DNA from: Closterium sp. NIES-65 | Taxonomy: Eukaryota; Streptophyta; Zygnematophyceae; Desmidiales; Closteriaceae | DNA length: 64,000 bases | Assembly (NCBI GenBank): GCA_948144175.1 | Contig: CANXME010002275.1 | Span: forward strand, 2,360,001 to 2,424,000 | Reading direction: 5' to 3' | Shown here: one piece after another, positions 32,001-40,793 of the stretch | Layout: each line of letters begins with the position of its first letter | How positions within the stretch are numbered: the stretch's first letter is position 1 | Notes under the pieces: model-generated | What the model was told of the DNA's origin: nothing | What the model saw: the letters and a program-made list of their open reading frames with translations, nothing else | Databases searched by the model: none | Position numbers and translations under genes: made by a program

Positions 32001-33610
32001 AGGAACCAGCTAGCATGGAGGAGGCATTAGCTGGACCAGATAGGGAGAAGTGGCTGGTTTCCAGGGATGCTGAGTACCACAGCCTGCTAGAGAATGGGAC
32101 ATGGGAGCTGGTGGTGCTGCCTGAGGGGAAGAAAGCCGTACAATGCAAGTGGGTGCTAAGGATCAAGACTGACGACAAGGGGCAGGTCACCATCTACAAG
32201 AGTAGGCTGGTGGCTAAGGGGTTTATGCAGAAGGAGAAGCGGGACGTCAATGAGATCTTTGCTCCCACTGCCAAACCCCCTACCCTTCGTGTCTTGTTGG
32301 CAGATGCAACCGTTCGTGGGAAATTCATCATTCAGATGGATATATCAACGGCATTCCTCAATGGGATTTTAGAGGAGGATGTGTACATGACGCAGCCACC
32401 TGGGTATGAGGATGGTACGGGCAGGGTGTGCAAGCTGAAAAAGTCCATCTACGGCTTGAAGCAGGCGCCACGCTGCTGGTACCAGAAGTTGGCAGCTGTT
32501 TTAGAAGAGATGGGATTCAGGACCAGCAGCTGTGATGAGAGCCTCTTTCTCAAGGGGGAGGGGGAGAAGCTGGTGCTGTTTCTGGTCTATGTGGACGACA
32601 TTCTTCTCTTTAGCAGCAGCATGAAGGAGATCCAGAAGGTGCAGCAGCAGCTGATGGAGAACTTCAAGTGCAAGAACCTTGGGGAGGTAAAGTACTACCT
32701 CGGGATGCACGTGGAGAGGGATCTGGATCACAGGTGGTTGAAGCTGCACCAGGAGAAGTTCATCAAGGAGCTTGGGGAGAAGTACGCAATTGAGAATGAG
32801 CGCAAGGTTGCAACTCCCCTGCCAGCAGAATTCAAGCTTGTGAAAGCTGCAGAGGATGAAGGGGTTGAAGCCGAGGAGCAGCAGCAATTTCAGTCCTTGG
32901 TGGGCAGCCTCTTGTATGCAGCAGTTCACACAAGGCCCGACATCTCTTTCTCTGTTGGGCAGCTGGCTAGGGTGGTGCAGAATCCATCAGAGGAGCGGGT
33001 GGATGCAGCTGAGCGTGTGGTGAAGTATCTGAATTCTCACCTAAGCATTGGAGTTCAATACTCCGCATCTGCACAGGTGAAGCAGAAAGGGGTTGAGGTG
33101 CTGAAAGAGAAGGGGGAGAGGCTTGGAGAAGGCAAGCTTTTTCTCACTTGCTTTACCGATGCTACGTGGGCCTCTGAGAAGGAGGATTCCTCATCTGTGG
33201 GAGGATACATCTGCGTAGTTGGAGGAGGACCTGTTAGTTGGAGGTCAAAGAAGCAGACGGAGACAACACTCTCTTCTGTGGAATCAGAGTACATGGCGAT
33301 GTTCCATGGGGTGAAGGAGGTGATTTGGCTGAGGAGGCTGTTAGAGGAGATTGGCCAGGAGCAAAAGGTTGCTACGCCGCTGTTTTGTGATAGCAAGGGA
33401 GCTCTTGGGATGGCCAGGAACGCTGTGCTTCATGGGCTGAACAAGCACATGCGTATCAAGTGGCACTGGCTGCGTAAGGGGGTGAAGAGGGGGACGGTGA
33501 ATCCGATCTACATCAAGACTCACCAGCAGCCAGCAGACTTCCTCACCAAGAGGCTTGCAGATGAGCCTCATTGGCATTGTGTGCGCATGAGTGGAATGAG
33601 CATGAACTAG
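29036..33610 (+). pseudogene. Copia-A gag-pol of E2, fossil
   Basis: Same domain order and motifs as the E1 polyprotein: gag from the ATG at 29036, CCHC knuckle CWYCEKEGHPWFLC near 29940, protease DTGAAS near 30230, integrase HHCC and D, D, E core between about 30690 and 31200, RT YVDDILLF near 32590, RNase H DATWASEKE near 33165 and the terminal RMSGMSMN ending at 33610. Similarity to E1 is very high by eye. It has about two breaks. Confidence 0.92.
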
Positions 33611-33640
33611 TATGGAATGATGGGGATGCAGCCGGCAGGC

Positions 33641-33652
33641 TGAGGGGGAGTG
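33641..33652 (+). other. Polypurine tract of E2
   Basis: TGAGGGGGAGTG immediately before the 3' LTR. The same tract precedes the 3' LTRs of E7 (plus strand) and of E1, E4, E6 and E8 (as its complement). It is the expected plus-strand primer of LTR elements. Confidence 0.85.
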
Positions 33653-34745
33653 TGTTGGGTGCAAATTCACATTGCACGACATCCTGCCGTCTGTTTGTAC
33701 GAGTATGCATGTGCGAATGCATTTGGGTATGAATGAAATGTTCGTGTGTTTGTTTGCTTTCGCAATTTTTGCTTGAAGCATTTGCAGGTACTCGCGCATT
33801 ATGCGCTTCGCCACAACGTTGTACGCGCTATGAACAGTACAAGCAGAAAGGACGAGCTCGCAAAGCAACCCTAGATGGAAGCTTTGCGGTTCGGTTGAAT
33901 TGATTGTGCAGATTCAGTTCTATCCAACTCGAAATTGTACTGTTTTGTTTGGTTGACTATAGTGTAGCAGGGCAGGCACTATAGGGGTACAATTTAGGTG
34001 AAGGTTGGATGTTGTTTGTCTGTATCTGCTTGCTACAGGGCCAGGGGAAACCAGCGGAACCAGCATTTGGCTGGTTGGGCACAGACAAAACAGGTTCTGT
34101 TTTTAGGACCTGAACCTGGTTGTTGTTTTCCCAGGTTGGAAAAACAGAACCAGAGGTTGTTTACCAACCTACCACCTGCTGTTTTGTCCAGCCAAGTTGG
34201 TTCTGTTGCTTGGAATTATTTGGGATCATCCCTAGTTGTTCCCAGGATTATTCCCAAGGTCCTTGCTAGCTAGAACTATATATTCCTTCTCTGTTTGTAC
34301 CTGAATATAGTGAAATTGATTCAAGCAAATTCCTTCCTTGCTGGAATTTCGTTTCTATGCGGTGCGACGGCGGAATGCTACCCGAGTCAACGCTAGTACG
34401 CTAGCACTCCAACACTAGGCAAACGCTGTCCGAGCCATAACTTCGTAATGGCAGAACTTTTCGCGAGGCAACTTGGTTCATTTTAAAGCTCTTGGAGCGA
34501 GCTTCGATCTAGGAAATTCTCAGCTTAATCCGATCGACGGTCTGCACGATACGCTGCGTGACGTTCAAGGTACTCTTGCTGTTTTGACTAAGTCCCACTT
34601 GATCCCTCTCTCTACAAACTCGGACCCGAGGATAGGGGCTGGTCTTGTACCAGGCACCCAAGGACCCTTTGAGGTGACCCCGAGGAGAGGTTTTAAGTTT
34701 GATAAAGTCTTAATAGCTTGATTTTATTAGGCCCTTACACCAACA
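33653..34745 (+). repeat. Copia-A LTR (3' LTR of E2, 1093 bp)
   Basis: Full length with both termini. Very close to the 5' LTR of the same element. Confidence 0.92.
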
Positions 34746-35007
34746 GTCGTGCGGGCACGCAGTTGACCATGCTTGCTTGCATCTAAGCTCTGATGTAGTC
34801 TTTCCATGCCAACTTCTTTGTACCATTGTTGTCAACCTTTCCTAGTGAAACGCTAGCCAAGTCTCCCTGTGAACTAGCTAGTAGTGTGAGCACTTGGAAA
34901 CAACTAAGGAACGAATGCTGGGATCACCACGGCAGCCGTGAACTAGCCCGTAATCTAGCTCCCGTTGATAGAGTTATCTCCGCACAAGGCACTTGGTTAC
35001 GTGAGCT
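34746..35007 (+). other. Unassigned segment between E2 and the Copia-B RT remainder
   Basis: About 260 bp with no recognisable copia motif and no similarity to the rest of the window that I can see. It follows directly after the E2 3' LTR, where Copia-B RT sequence would be expected to resume, so it is either Copia-B sequence too diverged to place or filler from a later rearrangement. Confidence 0.4.
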
Positions 35008-35887
35008 TCTCATCGAGCGGTATGTGGAGAAGCGGTGCATGCGGGTGCACCAACGGAAATACCGGGAGGCCTTGGCTGCCAACTTTAGGCAGAGTGAAGG
35101 CCATGTGTCTACTCCCTTTCCCTCAGGGTTCAAGTGTGTGAAGGGACCAGAGGAGGAGACCATTGGCGAAGAGGAGAGGTGCCGATTTCACTCATTGGTA
35201 GGCAGCCTCATGTACACAGCAGTCAGCCCACGACCAAACTTCGCGTTTGCTACAGGGCAGCTTGCAAGGGTTGTGCAATGCCCTAATGAGGAGCAGGTAG
35301 CAGCTGGAACGAGGGTGGCCAAGTATCTTGGCCAAACACCTACTGTTGGGCTGCAATACTCGGCGTCGGCACAAAGGCGCCAAAAGGGCGCGGATGGTGT
35401 TGAACCCGGGCGTTTGTTCTTCACAGCCTTCTCCAATGCCTCTTATGCATTGGAACCAGAGGACATGACAAGTGTGGGAGGCTTCATCTGCTATGTTGGT
35501 GGAGGCCCAACTGCTTGGGAGAGCAAGCAGCAGGTTGACCAAGGTTTGAGCTCGGTGGAGTCCGAGTACATGGCACTCTTCTGTGCCGTAAGGGAGATTG
35601 TGTGGCAGCGGCGTTTGTTGACTGAATTGAGGGAGGAGCAGCGAGGACATACCCCACTCTACTGTGACAGCCAAGGTGCCATTGCTCTAGCTAAGAATCC
35701 TGTGTTGCACGGCCTCACCAAGCACATGAGGGTGAAGTGGTACTGGACAAGGAGCATGGTGGCCGCGGGTGAAGTTGAGTTGCGTTTCGTGAAGATGACA
35801 GGGCAGCCAGCTGACATGATGACCAAGAGGCTGGTGGAGCAGCAGCATTGTAAGTGTTGCAAGCTGGCTGGGATGGCTCAGAACTGA
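35008..35887 (+). pseudogene. Copia-B late RT and RNase H, fossil
   Basis: Contains the copia connection domain (VHQRKYREALAANF; SLVGSLMYTAVSPRPNFAFATGQLARVVQCP) and RNase H with FSNASYALE, TSVGGFICYVGGG, LSSVESEYMALF, CDSQGAIALAKN and the closing QPADMMTKRL, ending at 35887. The 3' LTR follows after a 39-bp stretch that contains a polypurine tract. No break is seen in this last part. Confidence 0.88.
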
Positions 35888-35926
35888 GAGAGCAAGATCC
35901 TAAGGCCAACAATCCGAGGGGGGGTT

Positions 35927-36716
35927 TGTTGGTGCAACCCCACGGTTTGCACTCGGCTTGTTGTCCGTGTGCGTGCATTAGTCTGCATAGAATGGTATGA
36001 GTGCATGAAATAAATATATATTTCATGCTTATAATAGTGTGTGCATGATGGGTCATGATGTCGAGTGCGTGTGTGTCAAGTCAACAGCGAGTTATCGCTA
36101 GTCGCGTGTTACGCAGTCATTCTGTGTGTCCCGCGCAGTTTCTACTTTGTCGTGCGCGGTTTCTATTTTGTCCTGTGTCGAACGTTCGGCGTGTTGCAGG
36201 TGTATGCAGCAGACCTATCAAGAACTCAAGGATGAATTTGTGATGAAGAACCCGAGCCTTGGTTTCAAGCTTCAAGTGATTTCGAAGCTCGCCAAAGGGT
36301 ACACCTCAAGATATTGAGAATCGTTACATTACTTTGTGTAGTGTAACATTTCAGTTGGTGTAGGCCCTTGTGGTGGAGAGTTTCGAGACCCTTTTTGGTT
36401 GGGGATAGCATGGCACAGTTCCACATCACTGTACCTCGGCTCTTGGGGTTTGTATGAGCTAGGAGTCATTCCCAACTCGTAACTCTTCCTAGCTCTTCCT
36501 ATCGTATGTGCTAGGACTATGTTGCTGCTATAGTGGCGTTCATTCAAACCGATGCTATGTCGTGCGATTCTTGATGAAATCTTGCGATCAGAATTGCTCA
36601 TTGTAGGCGACATTAAGGCGCTCCAGATCCAAGTTGAATCATGCCATTTGGAGCTGCGACCTGATCGCTATAAACGTTTGAAGCTGCTGTGCAGAAATCC
36701 TACTGTGACTATAACA
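35927..36716 (+). repeat. 3' LTR of Copia-B (790 bp)
   Basis: Preceded by the purine tract CCGAGGGGGGGTT. Starts TGTTGGTGCAACCCC and ends CTATAACA. Somewhat shorter than the 5' LTR. Followed directly by TCACG. Confidence 0.92.
36003..36028 (+). promoter_or_regulatory. AT-rich stem-loop in the Copia-B 3' LTR
   Basis: Same GCATGAAAT/ATTTCATGC hairpin as at 18891-18916. Retained in both LTRs despite their divergence. Confidence 0.4.
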
Positions 36717-36721
36717 TCACG
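36717..36721. repeat. Target-site duplication of Copia-B, right copy
   Basis: TCACG, matching 18808-18812. Confidence 0.9.
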
Positions 36722-37390
36722 TGCACGACGCTATTTATTGTTGTATCACCTACCGAAGTACAAGCATTGCTGGTAGTCGTGGGACCTACCGGTTCCTCCT
36801 TACACCATCAGGCACGTAATATTACGTGGCTAGAGCTTTTGTGTTGCATTTGCGGCTGGTTCCCTGTTTTTACGTGCCACATGTGAGCGCGCAAGTATCA
36901 CTTCTCAGCGAGCGCAATACCGACCTATTTCGTATGTCTCGTTCCTTTCGTAATATGTGCAAAATTCTCTTCGATTGCACAGATGCATTTCTAGGGGGCT
37001 GCTGGGCTGCGATGCCACACCCCCAAGTCGCGAGCATTCTCACTCAGGTCTCTACCGTAAACGCCCTGCATCGCTAGGGGTTTCCCTGGATAAGCCTGTC
37101 GCACAGTTGTGTGATGAATTCTAGCCCTACTCGTTAGCTGGTTTGGCTCTCGCTAAGTTTTTTGCCTTTCTCCAACACAGTTAAAGCCATTATTTGGTTT
37201 TCCCAAAACCAAACTGACCTCGGGCTTTAAGCCTCCTCATAGCTGTTCCTGGCCTGGCCTGGCCCTCTCGCTCTCTACACTCTTACACATAGAATCCACG
37301 AGAGGCCGCCTCCTCAGAACTTGTTATTGGGCGCTTCAATATCGGACATTGGCCCTCTTTCCCCCACTCCGTCCCCCTCACCCTCCCCCT

Positions 37391-37407
37391 CCCCCCCCCC
37401 CCCCCCC
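37391..37407 (+). repeat. Homopolymer run of 17 C inside a pyrimidine-rich tract
   Basis: Uninterrupted C run flanked by CCCCT/CCCCA repeats. Prone to slippage and to length error in sequencing. Confidence 0.8.
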
Positions 37408-38183
37408 ACCCCGTCCCCGCCCCCCTCCCCTCTCTCACTAGCCACCTGTCTCTGGCCGCGTGTTTCTCTCACCCAATCCCTCTTCCAAACACTTCCATTT
37501 TGAACGCTTGGAAGAACGGTCTCTGTCTGGCTCCCTCTCACCCTCTCCTCTCCCCCTCCCCTCTCCCCCTTTCCTCTTCCCCTCCCATCTAACCTTCACT
37601 TCTCCCCATCCCCTCTCCCCCTCCCATCTCCCCCTCCCATCTCCCCCTCCCTCTCCCCCCTCCTTCCCCTGCTCCCGGACCCTTTCTCATCAGAAGGCCA
37701 CCTATCTCTGGGTGCTCGTTGCTCTTGCGCTATCCATCACACTAACTCAGCTGAGTGGGTGTATGTGTGGTCCGCCCTGACACCTGGCTTTCAGGTGTTT
37801 CATTTCAGGTGGGTAGGTTGTCTTTCTCAGTTTTACCAGGTGGGTACGTTGTCTCTCTCAGGTGTTTCAGGTGGCTGCCAATCCGCCTCGTACGTATGTC
37901 TGTATGCGTTCCAATCTCGTGCCATTCAGGCCTCAAAATCAATCTCGTAGGCCTCAAAATTAGTCTTGTAACTGTTTACATTCCGTTTGATGTTAAGTGA
38001 ATCGCCTCTGTGTCTCCTACCACCGTTATTTGTATATTTAGTTAAGAACACCATTTTTGTCTCGAATTCGCCTCTACCTTCCTTGCTCTGCACTTAATTC
38101 TCTTCCCCTCCAACCCCTCCCCTTCTGCCTTCTCCCCATCCATAGCTTCTCATGGGCATGTGCGGCTACAACCTTCGCTTCAA

Positions 38184-38227
38184 GGGCGCGTGGGTCACTG
38201 TTGTGCACGATGTGAGTGGCTTTTGAG
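38184..38227 (+). repeat. Imperfect direct repeat, copy 1 (44 bp)
   Basis: GGGCGCGTGGGTCACTGTTG...GTGGCTTTTGAG; second copy at 38294-38337 with a few differences, 110 bp downstream. Confidence 0.75.
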
Positions 38228-38293
38228 AAATATCTGAAGCGCACGGGCCACCCTTGCTTGCTTGCTTTTAGGGCGCCTCGGAAGTCGCTTTAT

Positions 38294-38337
38294 GGGCGCA
38301 TGGGTCACTGTAGTGTACGATGTGAGTGGCTTTTGAG
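38294..38337 (+). repeat. Imperfect direct repeat, copy 2 (44 bp)
   Basis: GGGCGCATGGGTCACTGTAG...GTGGCTTTTGAG; pairs with 38184-38227. Confidence 0.75.
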
Positions 38338-38441
38338 CATACTATAAGGGACTCTTGTTTACAACATGGGGGGCACTAGCTTGTCTGCTACGCTATACTC
38401 ACGCTGTTCCTGCTCCGTTGAGGTGGTTCAAACCCGACAGC

Positions 38442-38517
38442 GAATCTAGAGAGCACAGCATGTGCAAGACCTACCTACCAGCCATCATTTTCCCTCCCGA
38501 CATCCTCTTTTTTCCTC
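38442..38517 (+). repeat. Host direct repeat, uninterrupted copy
   Basis: Begins GAATCTAGAGAGCACAGCAT and runs to CCCTCCCGACATCCTC and beyond. A second copy starts at 38531 (GAATCCAGAGAGCGCAGCAT), is interrupted by the solo LTR and the 14.1-kb block, and resumes at 53801 (CCATCTTTCCTCTCCCGACA). It therefore serves as an approximate empty-site reference. Confidence 0.7.
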
Positions 38518-38547
38518 GAGACGTCTCAAGAATCCAGAGAGCGCAGC

Positions 38548-38552
38548 ATGTG
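38548..38552. repeat. Target-site duplication of solo LTR, left copy
   Basis: ATGTG, repeated at 39646-39650 directly after the LTR. Confidence 0.88.
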
Positions 38553-39645
38553 TGTTGGTGTAAGGGCCTAATAAACTCAAGCTATTAAGACTTTATCACA
38601 CTTAAAACCTCTCCTCGGGGTCACCTCCAAGGGTCCTTGGGTGCCTGGTACAAGACCAGCCCCTATCCTCGGGTCCGAGTTTGTAGAGAGAGGGATCAAG
38701 AGGGACTTAGTCAAAACAGCAAGAGTACCTTGAGCGTCGCGCAGCGTATCGTGCAGACCGTCGACCGGATTAAGCTGAGAATTTCCTATATCGAAGCTCA
38801 CTCTAAGAGCTTTAAAATAAGCCAAGTTGCCTCGCGAAAAGTTCTGCCATTACGAAGTTATGGCTCGGACAGCGTTAGCCTAGCGTTGGAGTGCTAGCGT
38901 ACTAGCGTTGACTCGGGTAGCATTCCGCCGTCGCACCGCGTAGAAAAGAAATTCCAGCAAGGAAGGAATTCGCTTGAATCAATTTCACTATATTCAGGTA
39001 CAAACAGAGAAGGAATAAATAGCTCTAGCTAGCAAGGACCTTGGGAATCAACCTGGGAACAACCAGGGATGATCCCAAATAATTCCAAGCAACAGAACCA
39101 ACCTGGCTGGACAAAATAGCAGGTGATAGGTTGGTGAACAACCTCTGGTTCTGTTTTTCCAACCTGGGAAAACAACAACCAGGTTCAGGTCCTAAAAACA
39201 GAACCTGTTTTGTCTTTGCCCAACCAGCCAAATGCTGGTTCCGCTGGTTTCCCCTGGCCCTGTAGCATGCAGATACAGACAAACAACATCCAACCTTCAC
39301 CTAAATTGTACCCCTATAGTGCCTGCCCTACTACACTATAGTCAACCAAACAAAACAGTACAATTTCGAGTTGGATAGAACTGAATCTGCGCAATCAAGT
39401 AAGTTGAACCGCAAAGCTTCCATCTTGGGTTCCTTTGCGAGCTCGTCCTTTCTGCTTGTACTGTTCATAGCGCGTACAATGTTATGCCGAAGCGCACATT
39501 TTGCGAGTACCTGCAAATGCTTCAAGCGAAAATTGCGAAAGCAAGCAAACAGACAAACATACCATTCACACGCAAATGCATTCGCACACGCATACTCGTA
39601 CAAACAGACGGCAGGATGTCGTGCAATGTCAATTTGCACCCAACA
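38553..39645 (-). mobile_element. Solo Copia-A LTR (1093 bp)
   Basis: A complete LTR with both termini and no internal sequence on either side, bounded by the 5-bp duplication ATGTG. This is the classic product of recombination between the two LTRs of one inserted element. Only 12 bp separate its end from the next Copia-A LTR. Confidence 0.92.
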
Positions 39646-39657
39646 ATGTGCAGCACC

Positions 39658-40751
39658 TGTTGGTGTAAGGGCCTAATAAACTCAAGCTATTAAGACTTTA
39701 TCACTCTTAAAAACCTCTCCTCGGGGTCACCTCCAAGGGTCCTTGGGTGCCTGGTACAAGACCAGCCCCTATCCTCGGGTCTGAGTTTGTAGAGAGAGGG
39801 ATCAAGAGGGACTTAGTCAAAACAACAAGAGTACCTTGAACGTCGCGCAGCGTATCGTGCAGACCGTAGATCGGATTAAGCTGAGAATTTACTATATCGA
39901 AGCTCACTCTAAGAGCTTTAAAATAAGCCAAGTTGCCTCGCGAAAAGTTTTGCCATTACGAAGTTATGGCTCGGACAGCGTTAGCCTAGCGTTGGAGTGC
40001 TAGCGTACTAGCGTTGACTCGGGTAGCATTCCGCCGTCGCACCGCGTAGAAACGAGATTCCAGGAAGGGAGGAATTCGCTTGAATCAATTTCACGATATT
40101 CAGGTACAAACAGAGAAGGAATAAATAGCTCTAGCTAGCAAGGACCTTGGGAATCAACCTGGGAACAACCAGGGATGATCCCAAATAATTCCAAGCAACA
40201 GAACCAACCTGGCTGGACAAAATAGCAGGTGGTAGGTTGGTGAACAACCTCTGGTTCTGTTTTTCCAACCTGGGAAAACAACAACCAGGTTCAGGTCCTA
40301 AAAACAGAACCTGTTTTGTCTTTGCCCAACCAGCCAAATGCTGGTTCCGCTGGTTTCCCCTGGCCCTGTAGCATGCAGATACAGACAAACAACATCCAAC
40401 CTTCACCTAAATTGTACCCCTATAGTGCCTGCCCTGCTACACTATAGTTAACCAAACAAAACAGTACAATTTCGAGCTGGATAGAACTGAATCTGCGCAA
40501 TCAAGTAAGCCGAACCGCAAAGCTTCCATCTTGGGTTCCTTTGCGAGCTCGTCCTTTCTGCTTGTACTGTTCATAGCGCGTACAATGTTATGCCGAAGTG
40601 CACATTGTGCGAGTACCTGCAAATGCTTCAAGCAAAAATTGCGAAAGCAAACAAACACACAAACATACCATTCACACGCAAATGCATTCGCACACGCATA
40701 CTCGTACAAACAGACGGCAGGATGTCGTGCAATGTCAATTTGCACCCAACA
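39658..40751 (-). repeat. Copia-A LTR (3' LTR of E4, 1094 bp)
   Basis: Full-length LTR with canonical termini, flanked inside by the complement of the purine tract. Confidence 0.92.
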
Positions 40752-40793
40752 CACTCCCCCGCAGCCTGCCGGCTGCATCCTCTTCATTCCATA

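Larger units (their letters stand above)
27906..34745 (+). mobile_element. Copia-A element E2, broken
   Basis: 5' LTR (27906-28989), primer-binding site (28993-29004), gag-pol (29036-33610), purine-rich tract (33641-33652) and 3' LTR (33653-34745). All parts are present and both LTRs have intact termini. The coding region has about two breaks. The LTRs share private variants (TCTGCTTGCTACAGG and GCACAGACAAAACAG) absent from most other copies, so they are a true pair and the insertion is recent. The 5-bp flanks (AAAAG and GTCGT) do not match. Confidence 0.93.
18813..36716 (+). mobile_element. Copia-B, old Ty1/copia element split by two Copia-A insertions
   Basis: Plus-strand order: 5' LTR (18813-19644), primer-binding site (19647-19658), start of gag (19679-19893), Copia-A E1 in reverse orientation, integrase to early RT (26557-27905), Copia-A E2 in the same orientation, late RT and RNase H (about 35008-35887), 3' LTR (35927-36716). 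The perfect 5-bp duplication TCACG at both outer ends shows one insertion event of which everything inside is the descendant. Its own coding sequence is incomplete and has about two breaks in the parts that remain. The LTRs differ more from each other than Copia-A LTR pairs do, so it is older. Confidence 0.93.
36722..38547. other. Unassigned, probably host DNA without a recognisable gene
   Basis: About 1.8 kb outside any element. 37255-37680 is strongly pyrimidine-rich on the plus strand and includes a run of 17 cytosines at 37391-37407. 37780-37880 repeats a CAGGTGGGTA/GTTGTCT/CTCAGGTGTTTCAGGT motif. 38184-38227 and 38294-38337 are imperfect direct repeats. 38442-38517 is the first copy of a short duplication whose second copy hosts the 14.1-kb block. 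I found no frame with a recognisable domain and no RNA gene. Confidence 0.5.
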
